Assembly (NCBI GenBank): GCA_900769735.1
Contig: CAAGHY010000139.1
Span: 1-16,675 of the forward strand
DNA from: Rikenellaceae bacterium
Lineage (GTDB): Bacteria; Bacteroidota; Bacteroidia; Bacteroidales; UBA932
DNA: 16,675 nucleotides
Direction: 5' to 3'
In this document: positions 6,842 to 14,375 of the stretch, in pieces
How the letters are laid out: every line of letters starts with the position of its first letter
Position numbering within the stretch: position 1 is the stretch's first letter
The notes under the pieces: model-generated
The model's database searches: none
Seen by the model: the letters and a program-made list of their open reading frames with translations, nothing else
What the model was told of the DNA's origin: nothing
Position numbers and translations under genes: made by a program

Positions 6842-7186
6842 ATGGAAGGAGAGAGCACTAGACAACAGAAAATTGGCAAGCAATTGCAGAGAGACCTTGC
6901 GGAGATTATCAGGAGCAAGGGTATGGCAGTATTTGGAGGAGCAATGGTAACTGTAAGCGAAGTTAGAGTGAGCCCCGACCTCTCCTTTGCCAAAGTATTT
7001 GTAAGCATCTTCCCGTCTGCCAAAGGTGATGCGGTTATGGAGACCTTGCAAAACTCTGTGAAACAGATTCGTGGAGAGCTTGGAAGACTTGTTGCAAAAC
7101 AGTTCCGCATTGTTCCTGAGATTGCTTTCTACAGAGACAGCACACTTGACTACGTAGAGCACATTGATGATCTGCTAAAGAAATAG
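6842..7186 (+). CDS. rbfA: Ribosome-binding factor A
   Basis: 30S subunit maturation factor that binds near the 5' end of 16S rRNA and is needed for late assembly and cold adaptation. The 114-residue protein has the KH-like RbfA fold signature: an N-terminal helix with RQQKIGKQLQRDLAEII (7-23), the strand VTVSEVRVSPDLSFAKVFVSIF (36-57), the helix with QIRGELGRLVAKQFRIVPEIAFYRDSTLD (75-103), and an acidic tail. Size matches typical RbfA. Start is the ATG at 6842. The permease gene begins four bases after its stop codon, so the two are an operon; this rbfA-permease pairing is familiar from Bacteroides-type genomes. Confidence 0.95.
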   Translation: MEGESTRQQKIGKQLQRDLAEIIRSKGMAVFGGAMVTVSEVRVSPDLSFAKVFVSIFPSAKGDAVMETLQNSVKQIRGELGRLVAKQFRIVPEIAFYRDSTLDYVEHIDDLLKK

Positions 7187-7190
7187 GCAA

Positions 7191-8399
7191 ATGAGGACTC
7201 CGCTTCATATAGCGCTCAGATACCTGTTTGCAAAGAAATCACATAATGTAATAAACATTATATCAATTATCAGTGCAGCAGGTATAGCCATAGGAAGCAT
7301 GGCCCTCATACTTATACTTTCTGTATATAACGGCTTTGATAACTCCATAAAGCAGATTTATGAGAGTTACAAAGCCGATTTTGTTATCACTCCAGCCACT
7401 GGAAAGGTATTAACCTTTACTCCAGATAACATTACTCAAATTACAGAGATAAAAGGAATTGCAGCATATGAACCTATACTGGAGGAACACGTGTTCCTCC
7501 AGTATGGAAACAGGGATGCAATTGCAACCGTACGCGGCGTGAAAGAGAGCTACCTCAACCGTAACCACATCCACAACAATCTGGTTGAAGGGGAGACAAA
7601 AATCCGCCACGGGGAAATCCAGCACGCAATAATTGGGCAGCAGCTTGCCAGAACCCTTGGGCTGAGGGTGAGGTTCATAACCCCACTGGAACTCTATTTC
7701 CCTGACAAAGAGGCCAACATCTCAATCACAAACCCTATGGAATCCCTGAATTCGCAGACACTCTACCCTTCTGCCATTGTAAAGACAGACGGAGAAGAGC
7801 TGCAGGAGTTGCTGTACGCCGGGATTGATACCATAAGGGAACTTACTGGAAACAATAAAGATGAATACACCTCAATTGAGGTATATACAGGCGCCATATC
7901 AGCAAAACAGGCGGCAGAAATACAGGAAAGGCTGAAGAAAGTGTTCCCACAATGCAATGTAAAGAACAAGGAGGAGCAGAACGCCACCCTTTACAGAATG
8001 ATGAAGGCTGAGAAATTTGCAGTATATCTCATCCTGTTTTTTGTAATAGCAATCATATCTGTAAATATCTTCAGTTCACTGAGTATGCTCATTACTGACA
8101 AAAGGGAGGATATAGAGACATTCCTGAGTCTTGGTGCACCAGAGGAGCTTGTGCAGAAGATTTTCTACCTGCACGGGGCACTTATCTCAGTTATGGGATG
8201 TTCAATTGGAATAGCTGTTGGAACAATTCTGGCTCTTATACAGCAATATACAGGTATAATATCCATACCTGGAAACTACCTGATATCTGCATATCCGGTA
8301 GATATCCAGGTTCTGGACATACTAATTACATTCATAGGGGTATCGGGAACAGGATTCCTCATTTCCCGCCTTCCTTTGAGGAAAGTGTTCACTTCCTGA
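7191..8399 (+). CDS. ABC transporter permease, LolC/LolE-FtsX family
   Basis: Inner-membrane permease subunit of a MacB/FtsX-type ABC transporter; LolC/E relatives pass lipoproteins from the inner membrane to LolA. The 402 residues show the family layout: one N-terminal membrane segment (about 20-45, after the start RYLFAKKSHNVINIIS), a large periplasmic domain (about 46-275), then three segments (about 277-300, 328-352, 373-393). The motif DKREDIETFLSLGA (303-316) between segments 2 and 3 is the coupling region seen in FtsX permeases. No ATPase gene is adjacent, so the partner (LolD-like) must be encoded elsewhere. The gene overlaps ispE tail-to-tail by 11 bases and contains a perfect 30-bp palindrome at codons 96-105. 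Lipoprotein release is the likely role, by family only. Confidence 0.88.
   Translation: MRTPLHIALRYLFAKKSHNVINIISIISAAGIAIGSMALILILSVYNGFDNSIKQIYESYKADFVITPATGKVLTFTPDNITQITEIKGIAAYEPILEEHVFLQYGNRDAIATVRGVKESYLNRNHIHNNLVEGETKIRHGEIQHAIIGQQLARTLGLRVRFITPLELYFPDKEANISITNPMESLNSQTLYPSAIVKTDGEELQELLYAGIDTIRELTGNNKDEYTSIEVYTGAISAKQAAEIQERLKKVFPQCNVKNKEEQNATLYRMMKAEKFAVYLILFFVIAIISVNIFSSLSMLITDKREDIETFLSLGAPEELVQKIFYLHGALISVMGCSIGIAVGTILALIQQYTGIISIPGNYLISAYPVDIQVLDILITFIGVSGTGFLISRLPLRKVFTS
7476..7505. repeat. Perfect 30-bp palindrome inside the permease gene
   Basis: The half ATACTGGAGGAACAC (7476-7490) is followed at once by its exact reverse complement (7491-7505), with no spacer. It spans exactly codons 96-105 and reads I-L-E-E-H-V-F-L-Q-Y on both strands in that register. 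The bases flanking it (T at 7475, G at 7506) break the symmetry. No second copy was noticed in the window. Confidence 0.9.
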
Positions 8400-8401
8400 A
8401 A
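8375..8401. terminator. Imperfect palindrome over the overlapping stop codons of permease and ispE
   Basis: TTTGAGGAAAGTG (8375-8387) and CACTTCCTGAAA (8390-8401) are inverted repeats with one mismatch and one bulge, centred on the 11-base overlap where the two convergent genes end. The loop would have to open beyond the two central bases. There is no U-tract on either side, so the terminator role is a guess based on position. Confidence 0.3.
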
Positions 8402-9210
8402 ATTCCAAAGAATGATGATCCGCTGCCACTCATAGAGGCATAAACTGCCCCCTGGGCATAAAGTTCATCCTTATATGGGGCCAGTTCAGGTATTTTTGCA
8501 AATACTGTTGTCTCAAAGTCATTTACAACACTCTCTTTCCAGGTTTCCACAGGATTGCGGAGCATTTCAACCAATTGTCGGGAATCAAATTTCTCTCCAT
8601 TTGCAGCCCTTTTGTTGCGTGGGACTATTCCACCATAGGCGGCGGCTGTTGAGACGAAATATGGCGGGGGAACCATCCTTTTTTCATACTCATCCAACGG
8701 GTAAATCTCTGCCGGTTCCAGGATTTCTCCCCTGCCGGTACCAATCATAGGGCGGTTGTAGATGAAAAATGCGCAGTCACTACCCAATGTTGCGGCATAT
8801 GCAGCCAACTGGGTATCTGAAAGGTCCAACGAGAACATTTCATTAAGGCCGCGCAAGGTGAAGGCTGCATCTGATGATCCTCCTCCCAATCCTGCCCCTA
8901 CCGGAATCTTCTTGTACAGGTGGATTGCCACAGGGGGAATGTCAAAGTCTTTGCGCAATGCCTTGTATGCCTTTACACAAAGGTTGTCCATAGGGTCACC
9001 GGGATATTCAATGCCATACTGGTGCATCTGCAGCTGTGGAGCCTCAACAATCTCAAGCACATCCACAACCTGCTCCGGAACAAGGCCGTCTGAAGGGTTT
9101 TCAACTACCCCTACAGGGTAAAAGAGGGTTTCAAGGTTATGAAACCCATCCTCCCTCTTTTCCAGTACATTCAGCCCAATGTTAATTTTAGCATTAGGGT
9201 ATAGAATCAT
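8389..9210 (-). CDS. ispE: 4-diphosphocytidyl-2-C-methyl-D-erythritol kinase
   Basis: GHMP-superfamily kinase that phosphorylates CDP-methylerythritol in the MEP route to isoprenoid precursors. The 273-residue protein opens with PNAKINIGLNV (Lys8), carries the ATP-binding glycine-rich loop PVGAGLGGGSSDAA at 103-116, LGSDCAFF at 142-149 with the catalytic-type Asp145, and the C-terminal GHMP motif MSGSGSSFFG at 260-269. Length is normal. Start is the ATG at 9210. It begins four bases downstream of the nrdJ stop codon, so it is almost certainly cotranscribed with nrdJ. Its 3' end overlaps the convergent permease gene. Confidence 0.96.
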   Translation of the reverse strand: MILYPNAKINIGLNVLEKREDGFHNLETLFYPVGVVENPSDGLVPEQVVDVLEIVEAPQLQMHQYGIEYPGDPMDNLCVKAYKALRKDFDIPPVAIHLYKKIPVGAGLGGGSSDAAFTLRGLNEMFSLDLSDTQLAAYAATLGSDCAFFIYNRPMIGTGRGEILEPAEIYPLDEYEKRMVPPPYFVSTAAAYGGIVPRNKRAANGEKFDSRQLVEMLRNPVETWKESVVNDFETTVFAKIPELAPYKDELYAQGAVYASMSGSGSSFFGIFRK

Positions 9211-9214
9211 ATTA

Positions 9215-11746
9215 TCAACCGCATTTAGAGTATCCGCAATTCATACATACCAAACATCCCTCCTGGTATACAAGGTTGTTTGAGTTACATTTTGAGCACT
9301 GTTTTCCGGTGTCATCTTTAGTACCATCCGGAATATAACGTTTCAAGCTGCGCTCCACACCGTTTTTCCACGTATTGATGGCCTCGCTGTCCAATGACAG
9401 ACCGTTGATAAGGTTGAGTACATCCACAATCTGCATTCCGTGGCGCAATACGCCTGAGATAAGTTTTGCATAGTTCCAGTACTCTTTGTTGAACATATGG
9501 GAGATACCTCCTACAATGTTTGTATAGCCGTATTTGTCTACAAAATGGAAATCGTAACGGGTAACACCGGTCTTCACATCCTTCTCCTTAACAATGAAAC
9601 CAGACTCCACTGATTTAGGGATGTTGCGGCTGTCCTCATCTACAAGACCGGTAAAGATCTCGTACGGAGCACCGTTAAGCTTACCTACAAGGGCAATCCA
9701 TTTTTCTTTTCCGTTGTTGAAGCGGATTACATCTGCCTCAAGTGATTTTGGTCTCTCTTTTGGTTTAAGGGCTACAGTCTCCTTCTTCTCCTCTTTTGCA
9801 GAAACAAGAACACCTGCTCTTGAACCGTCCCTGTATACTGTTACACCTTTACAGCCTACCTCCCAAGCAGTTTTGTAAACATTTGCAACAAGTTCCTCAG
9901 TTACTGAGTTAGGCAAGTTTACGGTAACGCTGATTGAGTGGTCTACCCATTTCTGGATGCTTCCCTGCATCTTCACTTTTGCCACCCAGTCAATATCAGC
10001 TGAAGTAGCTCTGTGGTAAGGTGATTTCTCAACCAAAGCCTCAACCTCCTTAACTGACATCTTCTTCACATCCTCAGCCGGGATGCCGTTAACCTCACAC
10101 CAGGTAAGGAATTTGTGGTGGAATACATAATACTCCTCCCAGCAGTCTCCAACATCATCCTTGAAGGTAATTACAGCATTGAGGTCATTAGGGTTAACCT
10201 TTCTTCTTCTTATATAGAACGGCAGGAATACCGGCTCAATACCGGATGTTGTCTGGGTCATCAATGATGTTGTACCTGTAGGGGCAATTGTAAGCAAAGA
10301 GATGTTTCTTCTACCAACTTTTGCCATTTTCTCATACAACGCAGAATCAGCTGTACGGATTCTGTCAATCATAGGATTGTTTGCCTCTCTCTCTGTATTG
10401 TAGATAGGGAACGCACCTCTCTCCTCAGCCATATTTACAGAAGATCTGTAAGCCTCAACAGCCAGGCTCTTCTGAACCTCAACAGCAAACTCAATTGCTT
10501 TCTCAGATCCGTATCTCATTCCCAAAGCTGCAAGCATATCACCCTCAGCTGTAATGCCCAAACCGGTTCTTCTTCCGCCAAGAGATTTTGCCTTGATCTT
10601 CTCCCAAAGCTCCAACTCAGTTCTCTTTACATCCTCTGTCTCAGGATCTGCAGCAATCTTGGCAAGAATTGCCTCAATTTTCTCCATCTCAAGGTCAATA
10701 AGGTCATCCATAAGTCTCATTGCCTTGCCAGAGTGCTCCTTGAACAGCTCCATATTGAATGATGCCTCCGGTGTAAACGGATTATCAACGTATGAATATA
10801 GGTTAAGGGCAATAAGACGGCAAGAATCGTACGGGCACAATGGAATCTCTCCACAAGGGTTTGTACTTACTGTTCTGTATCCCAAATCAGAATAACAGTC
10901 AGCTACAGACTCCCTAAGTACTGTATCCCAGAACAATACGCCAGGCTCAGCAGATTTCCACGCATTGTGTACAATCTTCTTCCAGATATTCTGGGCGTTC
11001 ACCATCTTGGATACTTTAGGCTCCGCTGCATCAATAGGGTATTTCTGCTCATACTGCTCACCTGAAAGGGCTGCCTTCATAAACTCGTCATCAATCTTCA
11101 CAGACACATTTGCTCCAGTAACCTTTCCCTGCTCCATTTTTGCATCAATGAAGCGCTCGCTATCGGGATGCTTTATGGAAATTGAAAGCATAAGGGCTCC
11201 CCTGCGGCCATCCTGCGCAACCTCTCGGGTTGAGTTTGAGTATCTCTCCATAAACGGAACTACACCGGTAGAGGTAAGGGCACTGTTAAGCACTGCGCTG
11301 CCCTGAGGACGGATGTGTGAAAGGTCGTGTCCTACACCGCCACGGCGTTTCATAAGCTGCACCTGCTCCTCATCTATCTTCATAATTCCACCATACGAAT
11401 CTGCAGGCTTGTCGTGTCCAACAACAAAGCAGTTTGAAAGTGAAGCAATCTGGTATGAGTTACCTATACCCGTCATAGGACCACCCTGTGGAATGATATA
11501 TTTGAAGTCTCTCAAAAGCTCAAATATTTCATCCTCACCCATAGGGTTAGGATATTTGTTCTCTATTCTGGCAAACTCCTTTGCAAGTCTGCGATGCATA
11601 TCCTCAGGTGACTTTTCATACAAGTTTCCGAAAGAATCTTTCATTGCATACTTGTTTATCCAAACAGAAGCAGCCAATTCATCCCCCTTGAAGAACTTCA
11701 CGCTCTCCTGCAAGGCCTCATTATAGGTGTAGGTATTGATACTCAT
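9215..11746 (-). CDS. nrdJ: Adenosylcobalamin-dependent (class II) ribonucleotide reductase
   Basis: Reduces ribonucleotides to deoxyribonucleotides using a radical generated from adenosylcobalamin. The 843-residue protein has the class II layout: the disulfide-forming Cys106 (SLSNCFVVG), STNPCGEIPL at 294-303 holding the radical Cys298 and Glu300, Cys309 as the second redox cysteine, the GRRTGLGI block (391-398) and APTGTTSLM (488-496). The spacing of Cys298 and Cys309 equals that of Cys322 and Cys333 in Thermotoga NrdJ. The C-terminus (817-842) is a cysteine cluster, CxxC then CxxCxxCxxxxC, as in other long NrdJ proteins, probably for zinc binding and re-reduction. An N-terminal ATP cone is not evident. 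Start is the ATG at 11746. ispE follows after four bases. I see no cobalamin riboswitch in the leader. Confidence 0.96.
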   Translation of the reverse strand: MSINTYTYNEALQESVKFFKGDELAASVWINKYAMKDSFGNLYEKSPEDMHRRLAKEFARIENKYPNPMGEDEIFELLRDFKYIIPQGGPMTGIGNSYQIASLSNCFVVGHDKPADSYGGIMKIDEEQVQLMKRRGGVGHDLSHIRPQGSAVLNSALTSTGVVPFMERYSNSTREVAQDGRRGALMLSISIKHPDSERFIDAKMEQGKVTGANVSVKIDDEFMKAALSGEQYEQKYPIDAAEPKVSKMVNAQNIWKKIVHNAWKSAEPGVLFWDTVLRESVADCYSDLGYRTVSTNPCGEIPLCPYDSCRLIALNLYSYVDNPFTPEASFNMELFKEHSGKAMRLMDDLIDLEMEKIEAILAKIAADPETEDVKRTELELWEKIKAKSLGGRRTGLGITAEGDMLAALGMRYGSEKAIEFAVEVQKSLAVEAYRSSVNMAEERGAFPIYNTEREANNPMIDRIRTADSALYEKMAKVGRRNISLLTIAPTGTTSLMTQTTSGIEPVFLPFYIRRRKVNPNDLNAVITFKDDVGDCWEEYYVFHHKFLTWCEVNGIPAEDVKKMSVKEVEALVEKSPYHRATSADIDWVAKVKMQGSIQKWVDHSISVTVNLPNSVTEELVANVYKTAWEVGCKGVTVYRDGSRAGVLVSAKEEKKETVALKPKERPKSLEADVIRFNNGKEKWIALVGKLNGAPYEIFTGLVDEDSRNIPKSVESGFIVKEKDVKTGVTRYDFHFVDKYGYTNIVGGISHMFNKEYWNYAKLISGVLRHGMQIVDVLNLINGLSLDSEAINTWKNGVERSLKRYIPDGTKDDTGKQCSKCNSNNLVYQEGCLVCMNCGYSKCG

Positions 11747-11879
11747 CTAGTTATATATTTTTATGATTATTATTCTGTGGAACGCTGCACAAAAAAAGCA
11801 GCCAACTACCCAAGGTAATTGACCGCAAGTTACTTTATTTTAACACTTGTAACGGCGGGGACGGCAATGACTTTTCAAC
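11747..11879 (-). other. Leader region of nrdJ (no recognised riboswitch)
   Basis: Spacer between sufD and nrdJ. On the minus strand it carries a short hairpin with 5-bp arms (GCTGC and GCAGC) around a T-rich loop at 11784-11802, 38-56 bases before the nrdJ start. No TAnnTTTG box with a proper spacing was found; TAACTTGC near 11830 is the closest. I looked for a cobalamin B12 box because the product needs B12 and did not find one. Confidence 0.3.
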
Positions 11880-11906
11880 AAAAAAATCAACACACCCGCC
11901 AGAGTG
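11880..11906 (-). terminator. Weak terminator after sufD
   Basis: Directly after the sufD stop (TAG, 11908-11910) the minus strand folds CACTC-TGGC-GGGTG (plus 11893-11906; includes one G-U pair), followed six bases later by a run of seven T (plus A's at 11880-11886). The stem is short, so partial read-through into nrdJ is likely. Confidence 0.45.
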
Positions 11907-11907
11907 C

Positions 11908-12909
11908 CTAGCAGCAATGTTTACTGCAATTTGAGCACTCGGAAAATTCTCCTCTAAGCCTTCTTTCAACCATAGAATGTAACCTTTCCCTTAAATTTGC
12001 ATTGCCCACCTTTTCAAGTACCGCATAAGCAAATGCCTGCTGCTGCAGAAGCTTTGCCTCATCCTTTGCAATACCACGTGAACGCATATAGAAAAGTTCA
12101 TCCTCATTGAGGCTTCCAACAGTTGCACCGTGAGAACACTTCACGTCATCCGCATAAATCTCAAGATGCGGCTGTGTATAAGCCTTGGCTGTTCTGGATG
12201 CCAGAAGATTGTTGTTGGCCTGGTAAGCCTCTGTCTTCTGCGCATCTTTAGCCACATAGATTCTTCCGCTGAAAGAGGTTTTTGACTCACCGTCCAGGAT
12301 ACCCTTGAACAGCTGTGAACTGTGACACTCAGGCACATTATGGAAAATGTTCACCTTAGTGGAAACCTTCTGGCTACCGTCAGCCAAGTAAAGGCCATTC
12401 ACGTTGCACTCTCCCCCTTTACCGTTCAATTCAATGTCAATTGAATTGGAAATCTCACCGCCGTGCAGTGTAATCACATTAAGGTTCAACACCGCTCCGG
12501 CGGCCATATCAACTTTAAACGAGGTGGTATGCTTTGACTTGTTGTGCTCATTCTGCATCACAACCATATCAAGCACTGCCCTCTCCCCCATTTTTATAAC
12601 CACATCCTCGTGGGTAACAAAATCCTGCAAAGAAAGGGTATGCGAACAAAGGAGAACCTTTGCCTGAGCCCCCTCTGCCAAAGTGTAGTCTGTAGAGTAT
12701 GAAAGATCCTCTGCTGCCTGGCTGCTTCTCACCTGAATCACCTGCAGCATCTTTGGAAGCACCTCCCCTTTTCCAAGGTTCAGCCCCCTCTGCTCTCCCA
12801 TACCGTCCACCACAAACACCTGGTCCGTATCCTCCATAGGGACCCTGCATTTGAACTCCACCTCACCCTGCTGGCATTTGTCGGGAATATAAATGTAATT
12901 ATTCTCCAT
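11908..12909 (-). CDS. sufD: Fe-S cluster assembly scaffold protein SufD (short form)
   Basis: Partner of SufB and SufC in the SufBC2D scaffold that builds Fe-S clusters. The C-terminal beta-helix and tail carry the SufB/SufD signature: EIYADDVKCSHGATVG at 250-265 (Cys258 and His260 matching the E. coli SufD cluster-ligand pair) and NEDELFYMRSRGI (268-280). At 333 residues it is about 90-100 shorter than usual SufD (about 420-450); the N-terminal helical part with the WKYT-type motif is missing. The protein ends with a cysteine-rich tail, CSNCSKHCC (Cys325, 328, 332, 333). Start is the ATG at 12909, preceded on the minus strand by a purine run after TATCGGGAA. It lies 22 bases after sufC and is cotranscribed with it. 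Confidence 0.93.
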   Translation of the reverse strand: MENNYIYIPDKCQQGEVEFKCRVPMEDTDQVFVVDGMGEQRGLNLGKGEVLPKMLQVIQVRSSQAAEDLSYSTDYTLAEGAQAKVLLCSHTLSLQDFVTHEDVVIKMGERAVLDMVVMQNEHNKSKHTTSFKVDMAAGAVLNLNVITLHGGEISNSIDIELNGKGGECNVNGLYLADGSQKVSTKVNIFHNVPECHSSQLFKGILDGESKTSFSGRIYVAKDAQKTEAYQANNNLLASRTAKAYTQPHLEIYADDVKCSHGATVGSLNEDELFYMRSRGIAKDEAKLLQQQAFAYAVLEKVGNANLRERLHSMVERRLRGEFSECSNCSKHCC

Positions 12910-12931
12910 ATCCTTTTCTTTTTCCCGATAG

Positions 12932-13687
12932 TTACTCTCCTTTAATCAACCAGTCATAACCTCTGGTCTCAACCTCCAATGCAAGCTCCTTGCCCGAAGT
13001 CTTGATGATCTTTCCTTTATAAAGCACGTGTACAATATCCGGAACAATGTAATCCAACAATCTCTGGTAGTGGGTGATTACAATTGTAGCATTGTCATCT
13101 CTCTTGAGTTTGTTCACGCCTGTAGCCACAATACGCAATGCATCCACATCCAAACCACTGTCTGTCTCATCAAGGATTGCCAATTTTGGATCAAGCATTG
13201 CCATCTGGAAGATCTCGTTCCTCTTCTTCTCACCGCCCGAGAAACCCACATTCACACCTCTTGAAGAGAACGCAGGGTCCATCTCCACAATTGCAAGCTT
13301 CTCCCTCATAAGTTTAAGGTACTCAGCAGCCGAAAGCGGAGCAAGCCCCTTCTGTTTGCGGTGCTCGTTTACAGCGGTCTTCATAAAGTTCACATTGGTA
13401 ACTCCAGGAATCTCAATAGGATACTGGAATCCAAGGAACAAGCCTGCCCAAGAACGCTCCTCTGGGGACATCTCAAGAAGATTCTGTCCCATAAACTTTA
13501 CAGTTCCCTCTGTAACCTCATAATGCTCCTTGCCTGCAAGCACTGCAGAAAGGGTACTTTTACCGGAACCGTTAGGGCCCATGATAGCGTGAACCTCACC
13601 CGGTTTCACAACCAAATCAATACCCTTAAGGATCTCTTTGCCATTAATGCTGGCGTGCAAATTCTTTATTTCAATCAAATTCTCCAT
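12932..13687 (-). CDS. sufC: Fe-S cluster assembly ATPase SufC
   Basis: Cytosolic ABC-type ATPase that binds SufB and SufD and drives conformational change during Fe-S assembly. The 251 residues show Walker A GPNGSGKST (37-45), Q-loop GFQYP (86-90), the SufC-type signature VGFSGGEKKRNE (147-158), Walker B LAILDE (169-174) with TDSGLD (175-180), and the H-loop ITHY (204-207). I chose the ATG at 13687, giving MENLIEIKNL; an in-frame GTG two codons upstream (13693) is possible. AGGAG lies 12 bases before the GTG and 18 before the ATG, so neither has ideal spacing. The gene follows the pnuC-like stop by about 12 bases. Confidence 0.96.
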   Translation of the reverse strand: MENLIEIKNLHASINGKEILKGIDLVVKPGEVHAIMGPNGSGKSTLSAVLAGKEHYEVTEGTVKFMGQNLLEMSPEERSWAGLFLGFQYPIEIPGVTNVNFMKTAVNEHRKQKGLAPLSAAEYLKLMREKLAIVEMDPAFSSRGVNVGFSGGEKKRNEIFQMAMLDPKLAILDETDSGLDVDALRIVATGVNKLKRDDNATIVITHYQRLLDYIVPDIVHVLYKGKIIKTSGKELALEVETRGYDWLIKGE

Positions 13688-13699
13688 AATCACTGTAAT

Positions 13700-14347
13700 T
13701 TAAATCTCCTGCGCCTTCATCTGTTTTCTCCACATTGCAAACCCAAAGAATGCAAGTATCAGGTATCCGGCACTCACAAGCGGCATAAATACCAATCCCG
13801 CTTTAATGTATAACGTAATGTTTGTAACATTCACAACCAACCAGGCTCCCCAGCAATCCAGCTTCTTCTGCGCTGAAAGGTACTGCGCAAGGAGGATGAA
13901 GGCAGTTACAAATGCATCCAGGAACGGCGCTCTGGCCATCGGGAAGACACTTGGCCACCATACATTCAACTGGCTGAGCAAAAAGCCCCAACATACGGTA
14001 AATGCTGCCACAATGGCAAGCAGGGTAACTCTCTCCCTGTTGGTTAATATGGTAATTTTAAGCTGTTCCTTGCGGTCCTTCTCATTCTGTGCAGGATGGG
14101 TCCATCTGTAATGTCCAAAGAAGTTGATTACAAATGAAATTGGCTGCACAAGCATACTTGAGTAGAGATGTTTCTGCAAAAACATAAAGAACAGGAGAAT
14201 GTTGTACAGGTAACCCACCCAAAAGTTGAGCACCTTTCCCCTGGTTGCAAGAAACACGCAGCTAAGGCCGGCCAAAACTGCAAGCAGCTCAAGCAGACTC
14301 ACCCCCTGGCCTCCCAAAGTAAAAAGTATGTTTTCTATACTGAACAT
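13700..14347 (-). CDS. pnuC: PnuC-family vitamin transporter (nicotinamide riboside or related)
   Basis: Inner-membrane transporter of the PnuC family, which moves nicotinamide riboside by facilitated diffusion coupled to intracellular phosphorylation. PnuT and PnuX relatives carry thiamine and riboflavin. The 215 residues hold about seven hydrophobic segments (roughly 17-35, 43-58, 64-78, 107-127, 142-157, 166-182, 187-205). Family motifs include the Trp-x-x-Trp pair W166GAW169 followed by Asn173 and Asn176, LLE (18-20), HYRW (79-82) and DAFVTAFILLAQ (144-155). The WxxW pair favours nicotinamide riboside. However, a ThiL-like gene lies just beyond sufB, so thiamine cannot be excluded. Start is the ATG at 14347, preceded by GGGAAGAAG. 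It sits inside the suf operon, 28 bases after sufB and about 12 before sufC. Confidence 0.88.
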   Translation of the reverse strand: MFSIENILFTLGGQGVSLLELLAVLAGLSCVFLATRGKVLNFWVGYLYNILLFFMFLQKHLYSSMLVQPISFVINFFGHYRWTHPAQNEKDRKEQLKITILTNRERVTLLAIVAAFTVCWGFLLSQLNVWWPSVFPMARAPFLDAFVTAFILLAQYLSAQKKLDCWGAWLVVNVTNITLYIKAGLVFMPLVSAGYLILAFFGFAMWRKQMKAQEI

Positions 14348-14375
14348 AATCTTCTTCCCGATAATTTATTTCTCA

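Noticed and set aside
7476..7505. Palindrome read as an IS end or terminator
   Set aside because: It lies in frame in the conserved part of an intact permease gene, with no partner repeat, target duplication or T-tract.
11747..11907. Cobalamin riboswitch before nrdJ
   Set aside because: Considered because the enzyme needs adenosylcobalamin, but I see no B12 box and the leader is too short for the full fold.
13700..14347. Assigning the PnuC-family protein firmly to thiamine (PnuT)
   Set aside because: The ThiL-like neighbour is divergent and degenerate, no thiamine riboswitch precedes the operon, and the W-x-x-W pair fits nicotinamide riboside carriers, so the family name alone is kept.
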